Shown here: positions 1-12,530 of the stretch, piece after piece | Layout of the letters: every line of letters starts with the position of its first letter | How positions within the stretch are numbered: the stretch's first letter is position 1 | Assembly: GCF_965363235.1 (NCBI RefSeq) | Contig: NC_134846.1 | Span: forward strand, 2,919,001-2,983,000 | Source of the DNA: Mytilus galloprovincialis | Taxonomy: Eukaryota; Mollusca; Bivalvia; Mytilida; Mytilidae | Length of the DNA: 64,000 nt | Reading direction: 5' to 3' | Notes under the pieces: model-generated | Databases searched by the model: none | What the model saw: only the letters and a program-made list of their open reading frames with translations | What the model was told of the DNA's origin: nothing | Program-made: the position numbers and the translations under genes

Positions 1-539
1 TTTAAATATGAATTTTTATCTGAGTGTATTGCCATGACCGAAAAGAATATTGATCTTTTACGACAGTCAACAAATATTGTGTGACCTTGGATTGCTTTTC
101 ATCATAATTAAAAATACTTCGTCAAAGTGTACATCATTTATCAGCACAAAATACAGGATGTGACAAATATAATAAGAAAAAAGATATTTAGACTCGTTTC
201 TCCATGCAGCATTGTACAAAAGCAATTGATATGTAATCGAAGTATGACAGCTAAGCTCAAAAGCTTTAAGAAATGTCATTTCTTAGAACTATAAAACATC
301 TAAAGGAAACTTTTTTACATTAATGATTATAATAAGGACGATGAAATTTAGAATAAACACAGAAGGTTACCATTACTGTCTGGTAATGAGTAACCTAAAG
401 TAAAGCATTGGTGTTTTGCTATTTGAAATATTTCATGTCAGATTAGAAGATGAAACAATTTTAGATTTGTTCGAATACATGTCAGTACAAAGAGTACTAA
501 CACTTGAGTTGATGATACGCACGAGTAGAAATGATTTTT
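1..539. other. AT-rich intergenic sequence
   Basis: I see no convincing gene, RNA gene or repeat here. The only open frame is short, lacks recognisable motifs, and is best treated as chance. Confidence 0.5.
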
Positions 540-1151
540 TTTTAACAAAGTATGATGTATCTCTACGTTAGACCAGACACTTTGTGTACGTTTTAACAAA
601 GTATGATGTATCTCTACGTTAGACCAGACACTTTGTGTACGTTTTAACAAAGTATGATGTATCTCTACGTTAGACCAGACACTTTGTGTACGTTTTAACG
701 AAGTATGATGTATCTCTACGTTAGACCAGACACTTTGTGTACGTTTTAACAAAGTATGATGTATCTCTACGTTAGACCAGACACTTTGTGTACGTTTTAA
801 CAAAGTATGATGTATCTCTACGTTAGACCAGACACTTTGTGTACGTTTTAACAAAGTATGATGTATCTTTACGTTAGACCAGACACTTTGTGTACGTTTT
901 AACAAAGTATGATGTATCTCTACGTTAGACCAGACACTTTGTGTACGTTTTAACAAAGTATGATGTATCTCTACGTTAGACCAGACACTTTGTGTACGTT
1001 TTAACAAAGTATGATGTATCTCTACGTTAGACCAGACACTTTGTGTACGTTTTAACAAAGTATGATGTATCTCTACGTTAGACCAGACACTTTGTGTACG
1101 TTTTAACAAAGTATGATGTATCTCTACGTTAGACCAGACACTTTGTGTACG
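540..1151. repeat. Tandem satellite, 12 copies of a 51-bp unit
   Basis: Twelve head-to-tail copies of a 51-bp unit fill this stretch exactly (12 x 51 = 612 bp). Each unit starts with TTTTAACAAAGTATG and ends with CACTTTGTGTACG. Copies are nearly identical: unit 4 has one base change (AACGAAG) and unit 7 one (TATCTTTACG), with a few others at most. Such homogeneity points to recent expansion or ongoing homogenisation. Because 51 is divisible by three and the unit has no stop in one minus-strand frame, the array is open as a repeating 17-residue peptide. I treat that as a by-product, since the flanks show no exon or start signals. Confidence 0.95.
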
Positions 1152-1329
1152 CTGCTCATTATTTTTGTATGAAACAAAGCAGGGCAAATTCTCTAAATTT
1201 GTCTTTAAGTTTAGAAAAGGGAATACTTGTATACAGTGTAAAAAAGCCAAAGTATGTCAATACTATATTACAAAAGAAATACTTTGATTGTATGATATCT
1301 AACATGATATCTTTGAATTAATCCATGTT

Positions 1330-1612
1330 GCGCTTGTGTCAAGTCAAAAGCCTCTGAACTGTGTTAGTCTTGTATTTAGTTTTTATGATTTTAGTTCATT
1401 ATATATTTTGGAGTTAAGTATGACGTCCAGTTTCATCGAACTAGAACATATTTTTGGTAAGGCGACTTCAGTAGCCCGCCTCCGGGTTCGGGATTATCTC
1501 TCTGTGTTGAAGACCAATTGGTGGGCTTCAGCTGTTTTCGGCTCTTTGATTTGGTTTTATCTCTTTGGCACATTCAACATTTCCATTCTCCATCTTATAT
1601 TCCATAAACAAC
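1330..1612 (+). repeat. Dispersed repeat R1, diverged copy
   Basis: This matches the 3' tail of the retroelement at 24.6-25.4 kb: AAGCCTCTG near the start, then a GGAGTT..AGTATG block, a CTCC-rich block, and an end like TTGACACATTC..ATTTCCATTCTC. The open frame across it is a by-product of the repeat. Diverged and probably old. Confidence 0.7.
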
Positions 1613-1794
1613 TAAGTCAATCTATATGGATAAACAACTACATTGTTTTGAATCTGTCAACATTTTATTAACAATCAGTAGATGTCTTTCGAAATGTGTC
1701 TTATTCAAGTTTGTCAATGATATCCAGTACATGTAATATTTTGAGTAGATTCGTGTTGCTCAGTCCATTAACAAATCTTTGAATTTTTTGAAAA

Positions 1795-2010
1795 ACTAAG
1801 GCTTTTCTACCTCAGGAATAGATTACCTTAGCTGTATTTGGCAAAACTTTTAGGTATTTTTGGTCCTCAATGCTCTTCAACTTCGTACTATATTTGGCCT
1901 TTTATAACTTTTTTTTATTTGAGTGTCACTGATGAGTCTTTTGTAGACGTAACGCGCGTCTGGCGTAAATATCAAATTTTAATCCCGGTATCTATGATGA
2001 GTTTATTTGT
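1795..2010 (+). repeat. Dispersed SINE-like repeat R3
   Basis: A copy of the family whose core is CACTGATGAGTC then GTAGACG and the GC-rich CGCGCGTCTGGCG. The upstream half includes GATTACCTTAGC, TCCTCAATGCTCTTCAAC and TTTGGCC. Other copies lie at 13.8, 26.7, 36.0, 46.1-46.8 and 61.7 kb. The size near 200 bp and frequent occurrence suggest a SINE, but I see no clear tRNA-type promoter boxes. Confidence 0.8.
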
Positions 2011-2029
2011 TTTCTATGTTGTGTTCTGA

Positions 2030-2150
2030 ATACTGTTGTTTGTCTTTTGGTCTTCTTTTTTTTTGCCATGGGGTTGTCAGTCTATATTCTACTTTGTGTT
2101 TGACTGTCCTTTTTGATATCTTTCGTTTCTCTTTTGCCACTTTTGTTTAG
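2030..2150 (+). repeat. Dispersed repeat R6 fragment
   Basis: Contains TCTATGTTGTGTT, ATTGTTTGTCTTTT, GCCATGGGGTTGTCAG and a TTTGACTGTCC..GATATCTTTCG tail. The same order of blocks recurs at 33.7-33.96 kb and inverted at 34.3-34.5 kb. Confidence 0.6.
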
Positions 2151-5100
2151 ATATGCTAATTTCGACTTTCTTTTATGGCGTCTTAAAGTTCAATTTTTAA
2201 AATGACTTATATTATCCAGGATACATCACTATGGTAGATTTAAAATCATTAAAAGGGAAGAATGATAAGCACATGACATTTTAGGGACTGTTTGCACACT
2301 TATTCCTCGACGAATTCGGATGTCAAATAACAAAACTAATTACACAAATACATTAAAACAAGCATGATTTAACACATATAACATTCAAACTAATCTATGA
2401 TTAACTAAACTGTATATCATGAATACTTACGAATGTGTGGAGCCGACTATTGAACTCAAAGCTACCATTGGCATTTAAATGAACGAAACAGCAAGCAGCA
2501 TTACAACGTTTTTTAAAATATTTCTGCGTTTTTTTCTAAAAATGACAAACTAGTGTCAAATGTTTGATACAAAATTGCAATGTGCCTCTTCGAAATACAC
2601 ACACACAAAATGTATTTATCATAAAAAAAAGTGCTGTTCCTTATGCATGTTATGTACTTGTGTACTTACTGGGCATGTAATGATTTTTATCAAACTCCGA
2701 AACAGTGGTGACATCTGGCTACGCTTCTTTACACCACTGCCATCAGCCCTTTTCAAAATCACAAGATGTAGAGAAAGGGAAGTATGACCCGAACGATAAC
2801 GCTGTATGGAGTTTGGATTTTTATGTGATGGATGGATACTCCATATTCTTTTTTCTATTAAGGCTAATTTGTATAGAATTTTCCTTTCATCGTGATATTA
2901 AACATATAAGTCGTATATCAATGCAACAATTAACTATTTCATAACTGAAAGCAAGACGTTTTGATCGATATCATATGAGTTTGTTTGAATGAGATTTCAG
3001 TGGAGAGTTGATATTCAAATGGGTGCTATTTATGTATCATTACTGGAAGAGTAGCTTCTGTAACCATATGAAGCAGAATTCAATCTGAAACTTGTCAAAA
3101 ACTTAAAAAAAGGTAATTGCAAAGTTCTTTAATTTAAGTTTCCGATATATTGATAATAACGGACTTTCCGTTTTGGATGTTCCACGGAGTTCGGTATTAT
3201 TTTTATTTTACTTTTTGTCAATCAGTAATACATATTTCAATGAATGCTTACATTTTATATATCCCAGAGAACCTAAAATTCTTCCAAAAGTAAAGTTGAC
3301 ATCATATTTTGTTCTTTTCTTCAAAATTGACACAGATAGACGTGTTAATTTCAATTTTCAAATTGTCAACTTCCAATTTCTCAGCGGCAACCCTTTCATC
3401 ATGTCGTATGGACTTTACATACCTCAATGATATGTTTCGCTCGTGTATCTTTTACTCTATACAGACTTGATTAAAAGAACTATCATGATGAAGCACTACG
3501 GTAATCGACACAGCATACGTTTTACGGTCACCATTAATAATTGGTTGACCGATTCTATGTGTCGGTGTCTCAAATTACTAGCGAAATGTGTCTGCGGTAT
3601 TTTATCATCAGATACCAGAACAATCGTCTTATGCTTAATTGTATGGAGTGTGTCGTTTTTCAGACTGTAACATTTTTAACTCAGTGTAAGTTCTCATGGA
3701 GGGTCTGGTATATACGTAGCAGGACACACTTCTATCGATATATCCGGTCTCACCCCTTTTGGAGTAAAGGCGATTTCATAACTTTCTGTTTGTTACCTTG
3801 GTCAGTCTTATCCTAGTCGATATTTGAATATTGATAATTTTTTGTTGCCTTTTTTCATGTAATTTCATCTTCTGGGCTGTTCAGGCAAATTTCGATTAAA
3901 GAAAACTGTCATTTTATTGTTTTGATACGCATTTTATTAGCGAGAATATCAGTTAAGTCTAGCGGTGGATTAGCCTAAAAATACTTGCTACTGAGATCAG
4001 TGTAAATGAAAAACAAAAATGACATTGTCCTACAAACACCAATTGGTAACGTTAAATTCTCCGATAACCCTATTTGTGTACCCATTTAACCGGGTTATAT
4101 GCAGATGAGTATGACCCATTTATCTAATCCACTTGAACTAGAAATGACCACAGCTGACCGTAAGATATGATAAATGTTTGATGTTGATATCATACGCATG
4201 GTACGATGATTATAAAAACAAAACTAGATAATCCTCACGCAAGCATTTTATTTCAAAATGCCACTTGCTTATGATTAGAAACATGTTGATATTTTACTTT
4301 TTATGAACAGTAAATCTGCAACAAATAACCGAATCAAAACATCAATGTCCCTGATATGTATTAAATGTATACGTTTGACATTGTTGACATGTGATAAGAT
4401 ATTTTGGAATTTATCAATGCCCCTGAATTATGGAAGATGTTGGTGATCTAACTTGTCACTGTAAATTACATGTCTCTTCTTAAATTACATAAAACTAAAT
4501 TTAAGTTTGAAGTTTAACATGGAACTACTTCAAACGAAGATGAAGAAAAATCTTGAACAGCAGTATACTACTGTTGCCTTTATTTTATGTTGTTGGTGTT
4601 GATGCAATTACTTCATTAGAATTCCATTTGTAATCAAATAAGGAAAATACCTAAAGCTATGATAGCTGTAATATCTTTTCATTATGTTTCAAATGGATTA
4701 AAAGAGATATACATAAACGTATATCCTATTTTACCATGTTACGTACTTGCGATTCAAATAATTTTGTTTATTTCGAAATCGAGTTTTAGTAAAATTTGAA
4801 ATTAGTCTAAATCATGCGTTGTACGTTCTAAATAAAGAAATATAATATAACATTAAGTCTGAAAATTTTGTTTGTTTACATAACTTTATAACGATCATTG
4901 TGGAAAATTCGATATTTTTTTCTTATACATTATTATACTTAATTTATTGAAAGTAATGGAAAATCTGCAGAAGTAGTTGTTCATTTGCAATGAAGAACAA
5001 AATTTTACGAGAAATCATTGACATTGATTATAAATTGTTACAATAGTCATTTCAATTTATCTAACTCTAAATTTTAACCTAACTTGCAATCACAAATACA

Positions 5101-5810
5101 AAAATATTAAATATCAATTTTATTTCCAAATTATAGTCAGCAATAATTTACTGGTGTGCAAATCCCGTTTATCCATTTTAATTGCTTCAGATTGATTGTC
5201 GATTGCTTAACGTCCAGTGACAAATATTACGTTCATGTTCAGGACAAGAACACTTAAATCAATAAATGCAATTGATAGGTCCTGTAAAACAGGCCGGTAG
5301 GAATAAGGTCGGGAAAAGTTCGACTGCAACTGAAAAATGAGGGTATATTGGATATAGACTGAAATTTTGCCTTGCAACAGACCATCAACGGATTGTTCCA
5401 AGAGTTGTTGTTAGAGTTCCTAAAGTGCAGACAGCGTGGCAACGAATCATCTGATTTAACGTCCCCAATTTGACCGGACGTGAGTGTACTTATAAGCATC
5501 ATGCATGTGTGTGGTATAAAGCAAAACATAAGAAATTGGTATAAGTTAATCTAAACCAAATTACAACTAAGAAATACGTCATGTTGTCTCAGACTAAATG
5601 ATCAATCAGTAACACATCCAACGAGTTTAGTAAAAAATCGTCGTAAACCGTATTAGAAAAGTACGATCTAATGGATGTCAAATTATAAGTAAACAGTATC
5701 GAAAGGATATAAGAACATAATTGTTGTACATATATATTGCCAACTGATTTGACAGTTTGTTCTTGTGTTGTGCTGTTACATCATTTCCAGGTTAAAGAAG
5801 GATTGATTTC
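2150..5810. other. Long AT-rich stretch without a recognisable gene
   Basis: No coding region with recognisable domains is visible. A short R2 repeat fragment lies at about 3155-3225 (GGACTTTCCG..GGAGTTCGGTAT). The ORFs between 2560 and 3816 are short, overlap in several frames and show no known motif. Confidence 0.5.
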
Positions 5811-5814
5811 TCAA

Positions 5815-6405
5815 AAACATATGTAATCCCTCCACAGTCTACATAAGCCTGCTAGAAGCCAAGCCGTTATTGTTCTTTGGTTATGGTTGGTTGCTGTCTT
5901 TTAATCTGCTTTTCGTTTATTATTTTGTCACAAATCAGACCGTTAGTCTTTCCGTTTTCAAAATACTATAAACCAACTTATTTTCACGGATACTTTATTT
6001 CTTTACCCTTTCTTGAACACTCCGCAGCTATTTAATTTCGCGATTTTCAGATTTACTCGATGAAGTTTACTAAGGACAGATCCAAGTTTTACATATTCGC
6101 AACGATTTATATTCGCGTTATTTTTCTTCTCGGGAAAGTCGGGAAAATATATCACTCGCGAGAATAAGTTGGTTTACAGTAGCTCATGTCACTGACCAGT
6201 AGGAGAGGCATGTGACAAGAATAGACATTGATAATGGTGCATTTTAACAACTCGAAAGTCACCGGTCGGTCTTCAACAATACACAAAAACCATAGTGCAT
6301 ATTCAGCTATAAAAGTCCTAGAAATGACAAATGTAAAACAATTCCACGCGCTCGAGAAAACTAACGACTTGATTTATATACTAATCAATGAACCGTTATG
6401 TTTAT
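5815..6405. repeat. Fragments of dispersed repeat R4
   Basis: 5815-5960 resembles the R4 leader (GCTTTTCGTTTATT then AGACCGTTAGTC). 6285-6405 carries the inverted body of the same family (CAGCTATAAAAG, GAAATGACAAATGTAAAACAA, GAGAAAACTAACG). Other R4 pieces lie at 31.4, 39.7, 41.9, 44.0 and 53.3 kb. Confidence 0.55.
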
Positions 6406-7109
6406 TTTAGATGAATGACTTTTGACTGTGCATGTATATTAAAGAGAGAAAATGCTGACCAGCAACTATGAAAATGTCTTCCAATTGAAATAATGTTGGG
6501 AACATAAAATGTTGACTTAATGACCTTAAACTTACATTGACTTTTAAATATTTTGACCTCATATTCATACCTAATTTTACAAGCTAAACTAGATCATACC
6601 AGTTTATCAGGTTAATCAGGTTCAACTACTGCAATCGACACTTTTTAAGTTTAACGGTCACTATCACGACTTGCTTAACCTATACCTTGGCTCAAATCAA
6701 TCGCAATATGACTTACTTTTTTGAAATGCAGGAATAATAGTCTGATCGGTGTTCTATGTTCGGCTCTAATATTTAGTGTTCTATCATGTTTGTTATCGAC
6801 TTTGTCATTGAATTGAGCATACAAAGCATGAAATATGGTCCATTCAAAGCAGGACATGTTCATCTTGTCAGTACATATGTAAATCTATCACGCTTTTATT
6901 TTTGTCTCGAATTGTGTTTTTTACGTTATAATTTCTGAAGTTCGAATATCAGCAAACTTCTATTGCATCTATTTTACTAAGATGCTTATTTTTATGTAGC
7001 TGTAATGGAACAACACATTCGTCTGTAATCTTTGCATACACTGGAATTCGGAGCCTTCCAACTATCAAAACCATGTTTCGAACGCCAATTATACTACGTA
7101 AGCGCGTCA
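6406..7109. other. AT-rich intergenic sequence
   Basis: No gene or repeat could be recognised. Confidence 0.4.
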
Positions 7110-7730
7110 CTGTCGTGATATCCTGTGGTGTTTATCGTTGATGGAATATGTTTGTTGTTGTTCCAAGGTTCACATGTTGTGTCGGCTATGATATGATTTA
7201 TTTGTGCCTTTCTCTGTGATGAATGTTTTTGTGTGTGTTTGTGCTGCATTTCTGTCACGTAGTATTGTCCTTTTAGCGATATGTTTTAACATTTTCATAA
7301 AGCGGAAAGTTTGTCTAGCCATAAAACCAGGTTGAATCCCCCGTGTTTCTTAAAATGTTCTGTACCAAGTCAGGAATATGACAGTTGTTATCAAATAGTT
7401 CGTTTCTATGTACGTTGGCGTTTGTTTTGTTTCACTTCAGTGTTCTTGTTGTTCCTTTCTTGTATTCTTAATAGTTCATTTGTTTCCTTCGGTTTTACTT
7501 TGTAACCCGGATTTGTTTTCTCTCAATCGATGTATGACGTTTGAACACCGGTATACGACTGTAGCATTTAGTTATAAAATTGAGAAAGGAAATAGGGAAT
7601 GTGTCAAAGCGACGACAACCCGACCATAGAGCAGACAACAGCCGAAGGCCACAAATGGGTCTTCAATGTAGCGAGAAACTCCCGCATCCGTAGGTGTCCT
7701 TCAGCTGGCCCCTTAAAAAATATGTATATA
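7110..7730. repeat. Composite of dispersed repeats R2, R5 and R1
   Basis: At 7310-7385 is the R2 block ACCAGGTTGAATCC..ACCAAGTCAGGAATATGACA. Then comes the R5 block, with GTAACCCGGATTTG, TCTCAATCGATG and GAACACCGGTATACGACTG. It runs directly into an inverted R1 tail at 7575-7730 (AATTGAGAAAGGAAATAGGG, AACCCGACCATAGAGCAGAC). The joined order recurs elsewhere in the window, so these blocks may be parts of one longer element. Confidence 0.65.
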
Positions 7731-8074
7731 CATTAAGTTGCAAAATATTCTATCGTTTTTCACAAATCAGAATTGAAATACAACAGCTTCAATCATTTGC
7801 TAACGATGATCATCCTGTTATTTCTACGGATTCTTTTTTTTTTTAATCGTTCCAATTAGAAAGACGAGTAATTCTATAAGATTTAATGCAATTGCTTTCT
7901 TGTCAATTTTACAATAGTGATCAGTATGCTTGAGTTTCTAATTGACAAGACATTTGTTGAATTCTGAGGTACAATTTTTCAACAAGTTTTTGGCATTCCT
8001 ATAGGAACAAACTATGGGATATATGTTGTTCAACTTATTCGGTATTCAAGAGCTTGAAATTTGATGCGACTGCC

Positions 8075-8290
8075 AAGTGAGAGGTTTATATAGTTATAAC
8101 ACCGGTTTCAATCCACAATTTCTACATAGGAAAATGGCTGTACCAAGTCAGGAATATGACATTGGTTATTCATTTGTTTGGGCTTTTGATTTTGCCATTT
8201 GATAAGGGACTTTCCGGTGTGAATTTTCATCAGAGTTCAGTATTTTTACGATTTTACATTTTTCAGTTACTTCTCTGACTAAAACTTACC
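8075..8290 (+). repeat. Dispersed repeat R2
   Basis: Characteristic block order: GTGAGAGGTTTA, ACCGGTTTCAATCCACAATT, TGTACCAAGTCAGGAATATG, TTTTGATTTTGCCATTTGAT, GGACTTTCC and AGTTCAGTATTTTTACGATT. The same order recurs at 10.0, 10.4, 27.1 (inverted), 41.6 and 60.9 kb. Confidence 0.75.
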
Positions 8291-9203
8291 AGTCTCTAAG
8301 TAGAAAGTTGATAATCCAGGGGTATGCCAAATTACGTCACACAGTCCTTTTCCTTAAAAAAAAATCAACCGAAGATACCAAGACCTTGTTGATGAATATT
8401 CCGTATTAAAATCACAAATAATACAGGACGTTCTTAAAGTACATGTACATGTATAGATAGATATAGGAAGATGTGGTGTTAGTGCCAACTTTCCATCCAA
8501 TTAGACTCTAGATATTGAGGTTGATTTTTTTTTTATCTTAATAACTTGTTATAAAATTCGTTTACTTGTCTTTATGATTATTACCTTTACTGTTTAGTCT
8601 TGTCTTTGTGAAATCAATTTGACATGGCTTCGAACTTAAATATCCCGTCAATGTATAATTGTTTTATCGTAAGACGTGTTGTATTCAAGTCTTCAATGTT
8701 TGCTAATGTGCTTTGTATGTATGCTTTTTTTGTGTTACTTTGCTACATGACACGGCTATCTACTTATAAATTCCGTCATTGTGTTATTGTTCTATTGTAA
8801 TCCATTTTGTATTATTGTCTTTCATTCTTGATAATGTGCTTTGTCTTGATGCAATTTTGTGTTTCCTTGTTTCATATTTGCTTGTATTATAGTGATTAAT
8901 ATTATAATATATTATTATATGACTATAAATTTTCTGTTTTCTCATTGGCTAAAAGCATAGGAAATCCTCTTTGATAAAACATTATATTCACCGCGTCAAA
9001 AATCACGAGATGTTAATATAAGATTTGGAACAGCGTCCGTGTACCTAAATATAGAAATGGGGAATTCTTGTTAGCTATTTAAGGGATGTATAAATAAAAT
9101 GGTTTTTAACTGGACGACCGAATAAATATCAACCAATCAGCGCTCTCGACATAAAATCGTTTTGATCTAACAGACGACAGTTACATGTTTCCGGCAACAA
9201 AGT
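8291..9203. other. AT-rich sequence upstream of the Crypton-like fragment
   Basis: No gene was recognised. The final 100 bases include CCAATCAGCG (a CCAAT-box-like motif) and run into the ATG at 9204, so a promoter and 5' leader of the following fragment are possible but unproven. Confidence 0.35.
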
Positions 9204-9323
9204 ATGGCTGGAGCAGCAGAAGTAGCTACTGAAAAACGCTTTCCATCGTTAAATAATGAGGAAATTAAGAAGATTTTGATAGAAAAGGATTCTAAAAATA
9301 CTCGCCGATCAACAGATTCTAGC
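9204..9323 (+). pseudogene. N-terminal fragment resembling Crypton / QRICH1-like tyrosine recombinase genes
   Basis: The ATG at 9204 opens 40 residues that read as MAGAAEVATEKRFPSL, then NNEEIKKILIEKDSKNTRR. From memory this resembles the short N-terminal module of bivalve proteins related to Crypton tyrosine recombinases and their domesticated relatives (QRICH1, ZMYM, KCTD1-like), in which a KRF..L...I..IL..KD.KNT.R block precedes a VFREYL-type segment. Here the reading passes straight into low-complexity hydrophobic sequence at about 9324 and ends at 9446. No donor site or catalytic domain follows. It is best read as a truncated first exon or a dead copy. The family call rests on recall of the motif, not on a search. 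Confidence 0.4.
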
Positions 9324-9546
9324 TTTTTTATTCTGTTGTATTCAATATTGTTCATGTTTTGTTCTTTAAAAATTGAAATCATACAATATTCTTCTAGTTT
9401 TAATTATGCAGAATTAAATATGCCTAAAAATCAAACCCAAGCATAAAATAAAAACAGTCTAGGCAAAATACCATCTAACCAAGGATATATTTCACAATCT
9501 AAAAATATGAAAATGACACTGAGAACTAAAGAGTGATATAATAAAG

Positions 9547-9689
9547 CAATTGTTGACTTTTGATATCAGTTGATACAATGATTTATCAACCCCAGATGTG
9601 ATATTCACCTCGGCCGTTGGCCTTGGTGAATATCACATCTCTGGGGTTGATAAATCATTGTATCAACCTTATCAAAAGTCAATAATTGT
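9547..9689. repeat. Large palindrome (fold-back sequence)
   Basis: Two inverted arms of about 65 nt meet near 9615. The left arm runs from AATTGTTGACTTTTG through TTATCAACCCCAGATGTGAT to ATTCACC. The right arm is its complement, with a few changes and small indels. The centre is GC-rich (CGGCCGTTGGCC). This resembles a fold-back type MITE. Confidence 0.85.
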
Positions 9690-9925
9690 ATATTGTTGTC
9701 TACTGTGCCCCTATTTGATGTTATATTTGTTATTCTCGTGGGATTTTGTCTGATGCTTGGTCCGTTTCTGTGTGTGTTACATTGTAGTGTTGTGTCGTTG
9801 TTCTCCTCTTATATTTATGCGTTTCCCTCAGTTTTAGTTTGTTACCCCGATTTTTTTTGTCCATGGATTTATGAGTTTGAACAGCGGTATACTACTGTTG
9901 CCTTTATTTGACATTTTTACCTACT
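9690..9925 (+). repeat. Dispersed repeat R5
   Basis: Contains TTTCTGTGTGTGTTACATTG, TTAGTTTGTTACCCCGATTT, CCATGGATTTATGAG and the hallmark AACAGCGGTATACTACTGTT. Shared with 7.4-7.6 kb, 24.83-24.88 kb and, inverted, 26.78-26.9 kb. Confidence 0.75.
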
Positions 9926-9999
9926 GTGTCTGTTTAGATTTGTTTTCTTCACACATCATTTCAATTTAATGGAATTTTATGCGACTGCCATACAGTTTA

Positions 10000-10545
10000 G
10001 CTAACTATAAAATCAAGTCTGTACCAAGTCATCAATATGTATATGTAGTTGATATTTATTTGTTTGATGTTGGCTTTTGATTTTGGCCATTTGATTACGG
10101 ACTTTCAATTTTTAGTTTTCCTCGGAGTTCAGTAATTTGGTTATTTTACTTTTTAGTAAAAAGATGAATAATATTGCAATTTGCTTGAATATCAAATCAC
10201 ACTTTCATTATAAATATCTATACCTAGTATATATAACATTTGAATAAAAAGTTTCAAAGTGTATTTTGTCTATATCACTGCCGTATTTCAGGGGTTTTAG
10301 TATATTTTTGACTGATATCAGAGATTTCACATTACGCAAGCACTTAAGAATAGTACTAACCGATAAATGTTCACTCACATCAATGGAGTTGAACAATACG
10401 TTTGAACATTTAGTACAAATTCCAAGTCAGGAATATGACCGAATATGACCGTAGTTATTCATTCGTTGGTTCGAGCCATTTGATAAAGGACATTCCTTTT
10501 TGAAATTGCTCGGAGTTCAGTATTTTATGGGATTTTACTTTTCTC
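10000..10545 (+). repeat. Two copies of dispersed repeat R2
   Basis: Copies at about 10000-10170 and 10390-10545 each carry the order AAGTCA..AATATG, GTTCGAGCC/GGCTTTTGA, CATTTGATAA/TTACGGACTTTC and CGGAGTTCAGTA. Both are diverged. Confidence 0.7.
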
Positions 10546-11154
10546 ATAGATTTTGGTATAAAGATAATCACGTAATTATTGTAAGATTTTGAATTCATAT
10601 TTGTCTTAATAACTATTATTTTTTTTATTGAAGAAAAGAAATATATTTCGTGAATCTTATAACTCTCAGTGCCAATTCCTTAATCATCTTTGTTCCCTTA
10701 GGCGTAAAATTAATCTCTAACAGCTAACATTACCCATTCCTTAAACATTGTTATCTTAGATGCAAAGTTAATTAATCTCTTTCGTGAATTGGTAAGACAC
10801 GTACTTCTGTAGCAGTAAGAAAACATAGAGTTCTAAATGACACATGTCGGGTTGTTTATGGTAATGCGTCTAATTAAAATCAGGAACAGAAAATGGGATT
10901 GTAGTTACAACAAATATATTCTTTATCCTCTGTGAAACCCTAATTAACAAGAAGCGGCAAGCTGGTTCATCGGTGTACAATGCTTATGAAGATATGGTCT
11001 AGCCAATACTGCTCGAATTAAAACAGTCGTTTTCATATTGTTGGAAAACTAGTTATCCTTAACAATCCTCGTTAAAAAAAGTCGGATATTGAAAAAGAGA
11101 AGACATTTCTTGATTTAAGTCTTATTCTGTTCTTAGAAAAAAACTATTACCATT

Positions 11155-11290
11155 GTACTGAAATCCAAGGAAAAATCAAAACGGAAAGTTCTTTATCAAA
11201 TGGTAAAATCAAAAGTTTAAACACACTAAAGAAATGAAAGAGATCAATGCATAATAATCAACATACGACTAATACGATAAATGCTGCCTA
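11155..11290 (-). repeat. Inverted fragment of dispersed repeat R2
   Basis: Reads as the complement of the R2 3' half: AAATCAAAACGGAAAGTTC then ATCAAATGGTAAAATCAAAA. Confidence 0.6.
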
Positions 11291-12530
11291 TGACTGTAAA
11301 AATATTATTTTGTCAAGACGTAACCACATCATTATATGGTTTGTTTTTTAAATATTTGAATTTTAATAGTCGAGAGCGGAGAAATATCGTATTGCACGAT
11401 ACATGGTTGTACAATATATTTCTGTAATGATATTTAGACTTCATGCAAACAAATTGAATTCTTATTTAAAAAAAAGCAACAAGTTCTTTTAACGTAACCT
11501 CATCATACATTGCCGCCTTTTGTTGTGACGTCACAATAACAATTCTGATGACTACAAGAAAATTACACGTCATAATTGTATTTCAATAAAGTTGACATAA
11601 ACTACACGCTGATTAATATCGATTTTACCACTGCATCGAGTTTGCTACGATATTTTGCACTTAAGATAGCTAAATTTTCAAATTTAAAACTCCAAACTCG
11701 CACAGCGGTTTACATATTTCCAGTTAAACTGTTCAAAGTTAAGATAGATCAGTGCACGAGATTGTATGGCAGAATCTGTTTCTTTAATGGTATTACGTCG
11801 ATATGCCAAAACAGATGATCCATCTCTTTCAATATGCTTTAATTAAAACGATTTGTTTATTCTATACAACGCCGTTCACCTTCTTTCGTGACGTCACAAT
11901 AGGAAATTTAGAGGATTGGCCAGTGAAACTTGTGATCAAAGTTGATATTATAAAATCAATCAACATGACAGGAAAAGGATAAATAAGCTAAAAATTTAAT
12001 AAATAAAAATAGTTAATAGGTCGGGGAAAGGATAAATGAATTAAGATTTAGAGAAATACTGATTCGTTATCGTTTTTGAATGGTTATAATAACTTTGCAA
12101 AAGGCTTGTTGAAATTCAGAATCGAGTTGATTTCAAACGACACCCAATACTTATTTGCAACATAATTATACATTTATACTGAGCTGAATTATATTCATAA
12201 GTCGAAGATTATTGTCATTTCATATCTTCACAATAGTTGCGGTAAGGATGATTGTAAAAGCAGATTGGGTTTTCTTAATATACAATTTGTAACCATGGCA
12301 CCTGAACATTTTAGTAAAATTATGTAATACAGTAATACAAGTAGCTATAAAATTGAAGAAGCATTGAATTATATGAGAAGGTTTTTGCAAAATCCTATAT
12401 TTTATACAAATTATAGGCCAATTTGACCAATTAAGTCGTATTTGTTGATTATACATTAAATACATGGAAATTATAGAGTTAGACTTAACTTTAGCAGTGT
12501 GAGCGATAACACAGACTGGTAAGCTGTAAT
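11291..12530. other. AT-rich stretch without a recognisable gene
   Basis: Short open frames show no domain. No RNA gene was recognised. Confidence 0.45.

Noticed and set aside
438-1250. A 270-codon minus-strand open frame with a 17-residue repeat, resembling a repeat protein
   Set aside because: It is the 51-bp satellite read through. The flanks show no start context, splice sites or domain, and a 51-bp unit is open simply because it is divisible by three.
1336-1671. A 111-codon open frame with hydrophobic stretches
   Set aside because: It coincides with a diverged copy of the R1 retroelement tail.
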